54,305 bases of DNA, from positions 1 through 54,305 of the forward strand of contig CABVRO010000007.1 in assembly GCA_902500715.1 (NCBI GenBank), read 5' to 3'. Below the pieces are notes generated by a model, which saw nothing but the letters and a program-made list of their open reading frames with translations, searched no databases and was not told the DNA's origin. Position numbers and translations under genes: made by a program. Positions within the stretch are counted from its first letter, which is position 1, and every line of letters starts with the position of its first letter. The stretch is from an uncultured Nitrospira sp. GTDB taxonomy: Bacteria > Nitrospirota > Nitrospiria > Nitrospirales > Nitrospiraceae. This document shows, one piece after another, positions 8,354 through 16,579 of the stretch.

Positions 8354-8416
8354 CACCGATGTGCTGAGTGCGATGTGTGGGGCCGCTCCGCTCAGTTCCG
8401 ATCCACAGCCTGAGGC

Positions 8417-9517
8417 ATGAACATGATACTTCTGAATCCAGGTCCGGTGAACGTGAGCGAACGGGTACGGCAGGCGTTGTTGCGACCGGATATCTGCCAT
8501 CGCGAGTCCGAGTTTTCAGATCTGTTGGGCCGTATCCAGCACAAATTGCTGGCGGCGTTTGTGCCCGGGGCCGAATCCGACTACGTGGCCGTGTTGTTGA
8601 CGGGTTCAGGGACGGCGGCGGTGGAATCCGCGGTCATGTCCTGTCTGCCGATGGCCAAGCGCATGTTGGTCCTCAACAACGGCGTCTACGGCGAGCGGTT
8701 ATCCAGCATGATCGGCCTACATCGACTCGGAGTCTCCGAACTCAAGTCGGAGTGGCATATCAAACCTGATCCTGAGCGAGTCCGTTTGGCGCTACGCCAG
8801 CATCCCGAGGTGCATGCGGTCTCCATGGTGCACCATGAAACGACCACCGGGTTGATCAATCCGGTGAAAGAAATCGCGGAAGTCGTCGATAGTCTGAATC
8901 GGGTCTTTGTGCTCGACTCCGTCAGCGGCCTGGGCGGGGAACCGATCGATATCGCCGGGTCCCACATCTATATGGTGGCGGGGACTGCCGGCAAATGCAT
9001 CCAGGGATTTCCGGGGGCGTCGTTCGTCCTGCTGCGCAAAGGATTCCTGGAGCGGATGCGCAACTACCCCAAGCGATCCTGGTATCTCAACTTAACCCAC
9101 TACATCGATGACCAGGGCAAAGGCATGGTACCCTTTACCCCGGCCGTTCAAATTTACTATGCCCTTGAAGAAGCGTTGAACGAATTGTTGGAAGAGGGCG
9201 TCGCCAATCGGTGCCAGCGCTATAAACGGGCGGCGGTACACATTCGGGAACGGATGGCGAACCTGGGGGTCAAGACTTTGTTGCCGCCGGATTCGCTCTC
9301 GAATACGATCACGGCCTTTCACCTGCCTCCCGGCATCAGCTACGCCATGCTACACGATCAATTGAAGGCTCGCGGGTATGTCATCTACGCCGGACAGGGC
9401 CAACTGGAATCCAAGATCTTCCGTATCGCCAACATGGGCGCCTTGACGGAGCGGCAGATCGACGGGTTCCTGGCGGCGTTCGAGGAAGTGGTGACAGGAG
9501 CGGTTGCCCGCGCATGA
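8417..9517 (+). CDS. phnW: PhnW-like 2-aminoethylphosphonate aminotransferase
   Basis: This is a class V, fold-type I PLP aminotransferase of 366 residues, the usual PhnW/AepZ length. It has the N-terminal LLNPGPVNVSERVRQALL signature with CHRESEF, and a Schiff-base Lys193 in AGKCIQGFPGASF. It would interconvert phosphonoacetaldehyde and 2-aminoethylphosphonate with an amino donor. A second in-frame ATG lies two codons downstream (8423). It overlaps the nucleotidyltransferase gene by ATGA. In this operon the biosynthetic direction is more likely than catabolism, because no phosphonatase gene is seen. Confidence 0.8.
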   Translation: MNMILLNPGPVNVSERVRQALLRPDICHRESEFSDLLGRIQHKLLAAFVPGAESDYVAVLLTGSGTAAVESAVMSCLPMAKRMLVLNNGVYGERLSSMIGLHRLGVSELKSEWHIKPDPERVRLALRQHPEVHAVSMVHHETTTGLINPVKEIAEVVDSLNRVFVLDSVSGLGGEPIDIAGSHIYMVAGTAGKCIQGFPGASFVLLRKGFLERMRNYPKRSWYLNLTHYIDDQGKGMVPFTPAVQIYYALEEALNELLEEGVANRCQRYKRAAVHIRERMANLGVKTLLPPDSLSNTITAFHLPPGISYAMLHDQLKARGYVIYAGQGQLESKIFRIANMGALTERQIDGFLAAFEEVVTGAVARA

Positions 9518-10233
9518 AAGCGATCATTCTTGCGGCCGGAGTGGGGAAGCGTCTCTGGCCGGTGACCCAGCACAAACCGAAATGCCTGATCGAGATCGGG
9601 GGGCAGACCTTGCTGTCCCGGTATCTCGAATCCCTCGCATCGGTCAAGGTCCGCCAGGCCACCATCGTGGTCGGTTACAAGCAGGAAATGATCAGAGCCG
9701 CAGTCGGTGCGCATTGTCATGGCGTCGATATTTCCTATCTGGTGAACGAGGAATTCCACCGGGGCAGTATTTCGTCCTTGTGGATCGCCCGGACGGCGCT
9801 GTCCGACGACATGGTGATCATGGATGCGGATGTCTTGTTTCATCGCGAAATTTTGCGCCGGTTGGTGGCCTCCCCCTACGAGAACTGCCTGTTGATGGAC
9901 GACACGGTGAAGCAAACGGGCGAGGAATGTATGGTCGTCGTACAGGGTGACCGCGTGATTGCGCTGAGTAAGAAGATGCCCGATCGCTACGATCTTGCCG
10001 GTGAAGGGGTGGGGTTTCTTCGGGTGCGTCGTGCGGATGCCCCCCACGTGATCGCGTCGCTCAAGGGGTACATCGATCAGGGACGATGGGATATGGAGTA
10101 CGAAGACGGGTTGTTGCAGTATTTCCGTGATGTCAAAGTCGGGCATGAAAAAATCGGCGGGTTGCCCTGGACGGAAATCGATTTCCCCGAAGATGTCACG
10201 AAGGCGGAGCGAGAGGTGCTCCCGCGGCTCTAA
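9514..10233 (+). CDS. Sugar-phosphate/aminoethylphosphonate-type nucleotidyltransferase
   Basis: The 239-residue protein has the NTP-transferase fold: an N-terminal LAAGVGKRLWPVTQHKPKC with the G-x-G-x-R loop and PK lysine, and a metal-binding MDADVLF near residue 107. It resembles LicC/PntC-type cytidylyltransferases that activate phosphocholine or 2-aminoethylphosphonate as CDP derivatives. Its position between the PhnW-like gene and a CDP-alcohol phosphotransferase supports a CTP:AEP role, but nucleotide and substrate are inferred. Confidence 0.75.
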   Translation: MKAIILAAGVGKRLWPVTQHKPKCLIEIGGQTLLSRYLESLASVKVRQATIVVGYKQEMIRAAVGAHCHGVDISYLVNEEFHRGSISSLWIARTALSDDMVIMDADVLFHREILRRLVASPYENCLLMDDTVKQTGEECMVVVQGDRVIALSKKMPDRYDLAGEGVGFLRVRRADAPHVIASLKGYIDQGRWDMEYEDGLLQYFRDVKVGHEKIGGLPWTEIDFPEDVTKAEREVLPRL

Positions 10234-10361
10234 GCCGTGGCTCGCCGCATGTGAATCGTGCAGCGTATCTCTTAAGATATCCGGCACCGACACGCTCTCG
10301 CAATGGATCTGCAGTTGCTTGGCGAGAGACGAATGACGAGAGATGAACGACGAGTCGGACG

Positions 10362-11816
10362 ATGAGTGAAAGTACCCTCCAACGTGGCGCCGAACTCCAG
10401 GGATTGAGCACTGCGATCCTCCTGCCCGGTGCGGGTTTGTTCGCCGATCGCCCAGGCCGCGGGCTGGCCGACGTCGGTCCCCTGACCCATATCGGTGGCT
10501 TGAGCCTGTTTCAGCGGACCGTGCTCACCTTGCAACGTGGAGGCATTCGCCAGTTGATTGTGCTGGCCGGCCCCGATGAAGAGTTGTTGAAGCAAGCCTT
10601 GGCACGGGGGGCACGCGTGACGATTCCGGTCCGGTGGATGCCGGTGCGTGAGTTCCCGCTGGATGACCCACGGACCTGGGAATCGCTGGCGACTGAGGTG
10701 CGCGGGTTCTGTCTCATTGCCGGGGTGCAGGCGGTGTTTTCGAAGCAGCTGATCGAGCACTTGCGGCAAACCGTGCGAGACGGGGAGGCGCTGGTGGTGA
10801 CGAGGGCGGGAGACCCGGACGAGTCCGCGTCTGGTCGTCGGAATCCGGTCGTTGCGTTGCAAGAGGGGCGGCTGGTGTCGTTTCACAATCAGCCGAGCCG
10901 GGAACATCACCAGGTGGCGGCGGATCTCGTGGTCGTACCGGCCAGCATTTTGAATCTACCGGCAGGAGCCGGGGCGGGGGCGGCCAAGAGCAGCGTCGAA
11001 CCGTCGGGCACCGTTCCCATGCGTCGTTGGCTGGAACAGGCGGCGGTGGAAGGTCGCGTGCGGGTGGTGTCGGCCGCATCCCAGGCAGGCCTCTGGTATC
11101 GCGAGGTGTCGGATCAGGTCAGCGTCGGTCTGGCGGAGCGGACGTTGTTCCGTTCCTTGAAAGGCGATGCCGAGGGGTTTGTCGATCGCTACTTCAACCG
11201 CACCTTCTCGCGTCTGTTGACCGGACTGTTTCTGCGCCTGAAATGTTCGCCAAACACCATCACCATGGTGGCGACGGCCGTCGGCCTGTTGTCCGCCGTC
11301 GGGTTCGGTCTGGGGACGTATACCGCCGGCATTATCGCCGCGTTGCTGTTTCAACTCGCCGCGATTATCGATTGCTGCGACGGCGAAGTTGCACGGCTCA
11401 CGTTTACGGAATCGCCGTTCGGCGCGTGGTTGGATATCGCCATGGACAACGTGGTGCATATCGCCATCTTCGCCGGCATTGCCTGCGGGGCCTATGTCCG
11501 ACAGGCCGGCACGGAAGACGCCTGGATTCCGCTGGCCCTGGGTGGCGCGGCGATCTTCGGCAATGCCATGGCCTTCTGGCTGGTGACGAAAGCGCAAAAA
11601 ATCGGCGCCACGCGTGGGTGGAAGACACCGAAGCAGGCGGCCTGGTCCGATTTTATTCTGAAGAATGTGGCCAGCCGGGACTTCTCCGTGGTGGTCTTCC
11701 TATTTGCCCTCCTGGATACCCTCAACTGGTTCCTGTGGATGGCCGCACTCGGGTCAACCGTCTTCTGGTTGATGATGCTGTGGGTGATCCGACCGTCGGC
11801 ACAGGCCCGTGCTTAA
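10362..11816 (+). CDS. CDP-alcohol phosphotransferase with N-terminal nucleotidyltransferase-like domain
   Basis: This 484-residue two-domain membrane protein has an N-terminal half (about residues 10-230) that looks like a nucleotidyltransferase fold but lacks a clear G-x-G-x-R loop and PK lysine, so it may be inactive. The C-terminal half is a CDP-alcohol phosphatidyltransferase with a complete catalytic motif: D340, G341, A344, R345, G354, D358 and D362, plus several membrane helices. It would move the head group from a CDP-activated donor onto an alcohol acceptor. The architecture resembles inositol-phosphate cytidylyltransferase/DIPP synthase fusions. It follows a 128-base gap with no recognisable feature and overlaps the next gene by 8 bases. 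Confidence 0.8.
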   Translation: MSESTLQRGAELQGLSTAILLPGAGLFADRPGRGLADVGPLTHIGGLSLFQRTVLTLQRGGIRQLIVLAGPDEELLKQALARGARVTIPVRWMPVREFPLDDPRTWESLATEVRGFCLIAGVQAVFSKQLIEHLRQTVRDGEALVVTRAGDPDESASGRRNPVVALQEGRLVSFHNQPSREHHQVAADLVVVPASILNLPAGAGAGAAKSSVEPSGTVPMRRWLEQAAVEGRVRVVSAASQAGLWYREVSDQVSVGLAERTLFRSLKGDAEGFVDRYFNRTFSRLLTGLFLRLKCSPNTITMVATAVGLLSAVGFGLGTYTAGIIAALLFQLAAIIDCCDGEVARLTFTESPFGAWLDIAMDNVVHIAIFAGIACGAYVRQAGTEDAWIPLALGGAAIFGNAMAFWLVTKAQKIGATRGWKTPKQAAWSDFILKNVASRDFSVVVFLFALLDTLNWFLWMAALGSTVFWLMMLWVIRPSAQARA

Positions 11817-12804
11817 GGCAGCGCTCCTTGTCCTTGGGGCGCTGACACTCTCCGCACTGATCTGGCACATCGGTATCGGGCGTATCTACGAGGCGGTGAC
11901 GCAACTGGGTCCCGCCGCCATGGTGCTGGTCCTGCTTCCCTCTCTCCTCATGTATGTGCTCGAGGCCTATGGCTGGCGGGTGACGCTCGGCAGCTGGGCG
12001 AACGACGTCCCGTTTTGGCGCATCTTGGCCATTCGCACGGCCGGAGAGGTCGTGAACATGACGACGCCCACTGCCTACGTGGGAGGCGAACCACTGAAAG
12101 CGTACCTGCTCAAGCGAGACGGCGTGCCGCTGGTGGAGGGCCTGGCCTCCGTGGTCACGGCCAAAACCACCATGACGATTGCGCAGATTGTGTTCATCCT
12201 GTCGGGGATCGGCCTGGGATTCTGGCTGTTGGGTGCCGAAGGATCGGTCGGCCGGACGATTACTGCCGGGCTGGTCAGCGTCGGGCTCCTGCTGTTCGGA
12301 GTCGGGGCCTTTGTGGTTGTGCAGCGGCAGGGCATGTTTGGATGGATCCTTGCGTTGCTGCGACGTCTCGGGCTACGGATTCAGTTTCTGGAAGCGCGCG
12401 AACCACAACTGCTCGAACTGGATCGCACCATCGCCGGGTTCTATGCGCAGCAGCGACAGGCCTTCCTCCTTTCAACGGGGTTGTTTTTGTTGGGTTGGCT
12501 GGCCGAGGCGCTTGAGGTCTATGTGATGGTCCTCTGCATGGGGCAGTCCATCGGCGTCTTGCCGGCCATTGCCATTGGGGCCCTCTCGGTTTTCATCAAG
12601 GGAGGGACGTTCTTCATTCCCGGTAGCTTGGGTGCGCAGGATGCCGGAAACCTGTTCCTGCTCTCTGCGTTCGGTTATGGCGAGGTCACGGGCATCACCT
12701 TCGCGCTCCTGCGGCGATTCCGGGAATTCGTTTGGATTGCCATTGGGTTAGCCTGCCTGGCCATTCTGAGCAAAGGCCAGGAGCCTGCAGTACCCGTCCC
12801 CTGA
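11809..12804 (+). CDS. Lysylphosphatidylglycerol synthase/flippase-like membrane protein (UPF0104)
   Basis: This is a 331-residue polytopic protein with about eight hydrophobic segments. The motif TPTAYVGGEPLKAYLLKRDG near residue 85 and FIKGGTFFIPGSLGAQDAG near residue 262 are typical of the MprF flippase-domain/UPF0104 family. The GTG start overlaps the CDP-alcohol phosphotransferase by 8 bases. It probably handles or flips the lipid made by that enzyme; this is inference. It is the last tightly coupled gene of the phosphonate-type set. Confidence 0.75.
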   Translation: MLKAALLVLGALTLSALIWHIGIGRIYEAVTQLGPAAMVLVLLPSLLMYVLEAYGWRVTLGSWANDVPFWRILAIRTAGEVVNMTTPTAYVGGEPLKAYLLKRDGVPLVEGLASVVTAKTTMTIAQIVFILSGIGLGFWLLGAEGSVGRTITAGLVSVGLLLFGVGAFVVVQRQGMFGWILALLRRLGLRIQFLEAREPQLLELDRTIAGFYAQQRQAFLLSTGLFLLGWLAEALEVYVMVLCMGQSIGVLPAIAIGALSVFIKGGTFFIPGSLGAQDAGNLFLLSAFGYGEVTGITFALLRRFREFVWIAIGLACLAILSKGQEPAVPVP

Positions 12805-13028
12805 TCCATCTTCCGGCCGTCGTCCATTTCACAGCATACCTGCCCCTTTTCCTACACCCGCCCTGTGAGGCGAGGATGCCTGTCGCCTATCGAGCCCTGT
12901 GTGGTGCCTGTTCGCGTCAACTGGATGAAAACGATTCTCTTGCTACACTTATGTGGTTGGGGTTTCCTTGTGCCGGCCGCCGGCGTGGCTGTTGGGAGAC
13001 CGAAGGTCTGACATCGTGCGAGACCATC

Positions 13029-14192
13029 ATGCAACCACCCTATAAGCGCGCGCTTCCAGCTCCAGCGGCGATGCCAGGACGTAAGACGGTGGCCGGTACG
13101 GATCGGGTAGGCGACCGAATGTTGCCGCCGTTGGAAGATCCGGCCGAGGCCCTGCGGTTTTGTCGCGCCCTGGCGTCGGCACTTGAACGCAATCCTGACG
13201 GTGAGAGCCCTGCCCTCACACCGGCACACTTCGCGGCCATGATGGGACAGGCGGAGCCATCGACCGGTCGACCTGAGCTGTCCGTGATCATCCCGGTGTT
13301 TAATGAAGCGGAGAATCTCCCCACGCTGCACGCACGCCTCAGCAAAGCGTTGGCGAATCTGGGAATGGAGTATGAAATCGTTCTGGTGGATGACGGCAGC
13401 CAGGATGAGAGTCCGGAGATCTTGCGAAGGATGGAAGCGGAGGATCGACGGATCGTCATCGTGGAGTTTGCCAGGAACTTCGGACATCAGGTCGCGATCA
13501 GTGCCGGTCTCGAACATAGCCGCGGACGAGTCGTCTGCATCATGGATGCCGATTTGCAGGACCCCCCCGAAGTCCTGCATCTCTTCCTCGCAAAATGGCG
13601 CGAGGGGTGGGACGTGGTCTACGCGGTACGGACGGAGCGCAAGGAATGGTGGGGGAAGCGACTGGCCTACGCGGCGTTTTACCGGCTGTTGCAACGGGTC
13701 GCCAACATCGAGATTCCGCTCGATGCGGGGGACTTTTGCGTGATGGACCGGAAAGTGGTGGATATGCTGGTGCGGATGCCGGAACGGAATCGATTTGTGC
13801 GGGGTATCCGTAGCTGGGTGGGCTTCAAGCAGGTCGGTGTGCCGTATGAACGTCACGCCCGGCATGCGGGAGCGCCCAAGTATACCTTCAGCAAGCTGAT
13901 CTACCTCGCACTGGACGGCCTGGTTTCGTTCAGCCACATGCCGCTCCGTGTGATCACGGTGCTGGGGTTTACCGTATCCCTCCTGTCGTTCCTGGTGGCG
14001 CTGTTTTACTTCATCAAGAAACTGACCATCGGTGTCGGGGTAGCAGGCTTTACCACGTTGGTTGTCTCGATCTTCTTCCTTGCCGGCATTCAACTGATGA
14101 CCATCGGCGTGATCGGCGAGTACATCGGACGGATTTCCGACGAGGTCAAGCACCGCCCGTTGTATGTGGCCCGCCGTGTGACCAGGAGATAA
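13029..14192 (+). CDS. Family 2 glycosyltransferase, GtrB/DPM-like, membrane-bound
   Basis: The start is placed at ATG 13029, giving 387 residues; ATG 13071 is also possible. The open frame continues upstream to 12732, but that part overlaps the previous gene and is not protein-like. The GT2 domain begins with LSVIIPVFNEAENLPTL (about residue 83) and has EIVLVDDGSQDESPEI and MDADLQDPPE with the DxD metal site. Two C-terminal helices are followed by a GEYIGRISDEVKHRP tail, as in polyprenyl-phosphate sugar transferases. It likely loads a sugar on undecaprenyl phosphate. Bases 12805-13028 show no gene. Confidence 0.8.
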   Translation: MQPPYKRALPAPAAMPGRKTVAGTDRVGDRMLPPLEDPAEALRFCRALASALERNPDGESPALTPAHFAAMMGQAEPSTGRPELSVIIPVFNEAENLPTLHARLSKALANLGMEYEIVLVDDGSQDESPEILRRMEAEDRRIVIVEFARNFGHQVAISAGLEHSRGRVVCIMDADLQDPPEVLHLFLAKWREGWDVVYAVRTERKEWWGKRLAYAAFYRLLQRVANIEIPLDAGDFCVMDRKVVDMLVRMPERNRFVRGIRSWVGFKQVGVPYERHARHAGAPKYTFSKLIYLALDGLVSFSHMPLRVITVLGFTVSLLSFLVALFYFIKKLTIGVGVAGFTTLVVSIFFLAGIQLMTIGVIGEYIGRISDEVKHRPLYVARRVTRR

Positions 14193-14197
14193 TCGCC

Positions 14198-15412
14198 ATT
14201 CGCATTCTGATGTTCGATAACGAGTTCCCTCCCCTCGGAGGCGGCACGGGAGTCGTCAATTTTCATCTATTGGAGGAGATGGCTCGGAGATCGGACGTGA
14301 TTGTCGATCTCGTGACGTCCTCGCGCAGTCGGACGCGTCACGAAACAGAGCGGTTCGCCGAACGCATTACGATCTACAAGGTGCCGGTCGACAATCAGAA
14401 TATCCATCATGCCACCAATCGTGAGTTGTTGCGATATAGTTGGCGCGGCCTTCGGCAGGCCGGACGATTGCTGTCGCAGCACCGGTACGACGTCAGCTTC
14501 GCCTTTGCGGGCGTACCGGCCGGCGCCATCAGCCTCGTGCTGCGTCTGACGCATGGCCTGCCCTATGTCCTATCGTTGCAAGGGCCCGACGTCCCCTGGT
14601 TCGAAGCGCGCTACCACTCCCTCTACCCTGTGCTGACCCCGTTGATCAAATGGATCTGGCGGCGGGCCGGTGCCGTGACGGCGATCAGCGCGGAGCAGGC
14701 GGCGCTGGCACATCGCACCATGCCCGAGCTGGAGTTGCTGACGATTCCCAACGGGGTCGATACCAGGGCGTTCGTTCCCGCCGGGAAGGTTCCGGCACGG
14801 TCCTTCACGATCATCTGTGTCGCCAGACTGATCGAGCGCAAAGGACAACACCATCTCTTGGAGGCCTTTGCGCGATTGCGCGCGACGAGTGCTGAGCCGC
14901 TGGCGCTGATATTCGTGGGGACCGGCGATGCCGAGCCGCAGTTACGCGAGCTGGCCGGGAGTTTGAAGGTGATGGATGCGGTGACGTTCAAGGGATTCGT
15001 CCCGCGTGAAGAGATGCCGAGGATGTATCACGACGCGGATCTGTTTGTGCTGCCATCCCAGCACGAGGGCATGTCGATCGCTCTGCTCGAAGCGATGGCG
15101 TCCGCGTTGCCGGTCGTGGTGACGGATACGGGGGGCACGGCGGAATTGGTGACGCAGGGAGCAAACGGCGAGATTGTGCCCTGGGCCGATGTGCCGGAAC
15201 TGACCGCGGCGTTGTTGCGTGTGTTGAACGACCCCGACCGGCGCAAGCGGATGGGACAGGAGGGACGAACCCGTGCTCAGCAGTTCGGCTGGGCGGCTCT
15301 GGCGACACGGTACCTCGACCTGTGCGAAGGGCTGATGATCTCGTCGGTCGAGCGCCGCGACCGTGCAGCCGTGGGGTCAATGCGCCGACTCACCAAGGAA
15401 CCACGGGTATGA
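14198..15412 (+). CDS. Family 4 glycosyltransferase
   Basis: This GT-B enzyme is expected to transfer an activated sugar during surface-glycan assembly. It shows the N-terminal FPPLGGGTGVVNFHLLEEM loop, RLIERKGQHHLLEAF (about residue 207) and the donor-site HEGMSIALLEAMASALPVV. The first ATG is at 14210, but an in-frame ATT at 14198 would give IRILMFDNEFPP, the usual first strand, and sits 10 bases after AGGAG (14183-14187). I therefore prefer the ATT start, giving 404 residues. It overlaps the next gene by ATGA. Confidence 0.8.
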   Translation: MRILMFDNEFPPLGGGTGVVNFHLLEEMARRSDVIVDLVTSSRSRTRHETERFAERITIYKVPVDNQNIHHATNRELLRYSWRGLRQAGRLLSQHRYDVSFAFAGVPAGAISLVLRLTHGLPYVLSLQGPDVPWFEARYHSLYPVLTPLIKWIWRRAGAVTAISAEQAALAHRTMPELELLTIPNGVDTRAFVPAGKVPARSFTIICVARLIERKGQHHLLEAFARLRATSAEPLALIFVGTGDAEPQLRELAGSLKVMDAVTFKGFVPREEMPRMYHDADLFVLPSQHEGMSIALLEAMASALPVVVTDTGGTAELVTQGANGEIVPWADVPELTAALLRVLNDPDRRKRMGQEGRTRAQQFGWAALATRYLDLCEGLMISSVERRDRAAVGSMRRLTKEPRV

Positions 15413-16518
15413 GCCGACATCCGCGCGTGTGTATTCTCACCAGCCAGTATTTCGATTGGGGCATTTACGGCGGGTTCGGCAGCATGTCCCGGAAGCTCGC
15501 GGAGAGTCTTGCCTCGTCCGGCCATCGAGTCAGCGTCATCGTGCCAGGACGCCAAGGGCAACGGCCGATCGAAACCATCGGCGGGGTGGAGATCCGCAGT
15601 TTCTCGCCGCACAACGTCGTCGACGCTTGCCGTCTGATTCGAGCATCGAACGCCGATATTTTCCACTCGCAGGACCCGACCGTCCTGACCTATCTGGCGC
15701 AACGGATTCACCCGCGCCGCGCACACGTGGTCACCAGCCGCGATCCTCGCGAACTGAACGACTGGTGGCTGGAGTTTCTGTATGCCACTCCGATGCGTCG
15801 CCTGCTGACGCCGCTCAACTACCTGACCGAATCCGGATGGCTGGTGAGGCGGGCGGTGCGTCGCGCGAACGCAGTCTATTGTCCCGCGCATTTCCTGAAA
15901 GAGAAGGTGAAGCGTCTCTACGGGCTCAGGGAGTTACCGGCCCTGTTGCCCAATCTCATCGATGTGCCCGCCGCGGTACCGCGGAAAAGCGATCGACCGA
16001 CGATCACATTTGTGGCCCGTTGGGACAAACGCAAGCGTCCCTGGCTGTTTTTGGAATTGGCCGCGCAGTTTCCCGAGTATCGATTCGTGGCCGTCGGAAA
16101 GGGCAGTGCCTCTGCGGAGACCGGATTTGACGCGGAGTTGCGGCGGCGGTTTCGTGACGTCCCCAATCTCGAAATGCCGGGGTTGATCAATCGGTTTCGC
16201 GAGCCTGAACGGATGCATCAACTTCTCTCAGACACCTGGATCTTCGTGAGCACGGCGGTGCGCGAAGGGCTTCCGCTGACCTTCCTGGAGGCCGCGGCCT
16301 ATGGATGTCCGATCGTCAGCAGTGTAGATCCCGACCAGTTCGCTACGCGATTCGGCAAGCAGGTGCACGATGACGACTATGCCGCGGCGCTCCGGAGTCT
16401 CCTTGCAGAAGCTCCGCTGGAGAAGGGCCGCGCGGCCTACGACTACGTACGAGCGACCTACGAAACCTCCAGAGCCTTGGCCGCCCATCAAGAGCAATAC
16501 GCACGCTTAGCTGCCTGA
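15409..16518 (+). CDS. Family 4 glycosyltransferase
   Basis: The ATG at 15409 overlaps the upstream stop (ATGA) and is preceded by AAGGAA; the frame stays open further upstream but overlaps the previous gene. The product has 369 residues: an N-terminal Rossmann half with YFDWGIYGGFGSMSRKLAE, a linker near residue 190, and a C-terminal half with ITFVARWDKRKRPWLF and VREGLPLTFLEAAAYGCPIV. It belongs to the same run of glycan genes; donor and acceptor are unknown. Confidence 0.8.
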   Translation: MSRHPRVCILTSQYFDWGIYGGFGSMSRKLAESLASSGHRVSVIVPGRQGQRPIETIGGVEIRSFSPHNVVDACRLIRASNADIFHSQDPTVLTYLAQRIHPRRAHVVTSRDPRELNDWWLEFLYATPMRRLLTPLNYLTESGWLVRRAVRRANAVYCPAHFLKEKVKRLYGLRELPALLPNLIDVPAAVPRKSDRPTITFVARWDKRKRPWLFLELAAQFPEYRFVAVGKGSASAETGFDAELRRRFRDVPNLEMPGLINRFREPERMHQLLSDTWIFVSTAVREGLPLTFLEAAAYGCPIVSSVDPDQFATRFGKQVHDDDYAAALRSLLAEAPLEKGRAAYDYVRATYETSRALAAHQEQYARLAA

Positions 16519-16579
16519 CGCGGGAGGGGCTGGTCGCACGTGGCCCTTGCGAACCTGAGCGGTGGACGACGGAGTACGC

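Noticed and set aside
12732..13028. N-terminal extension of the GT2 protein
   Set aside because: Overlaps the end of the flippase-like gene, and the sequence is not protein-like.
12852..14153. Minus-strand open frame of 433 codons
   Set aside because: Antisense shadow of the GT2 gene, whose plus-strand frame has clear catalytic motifs.
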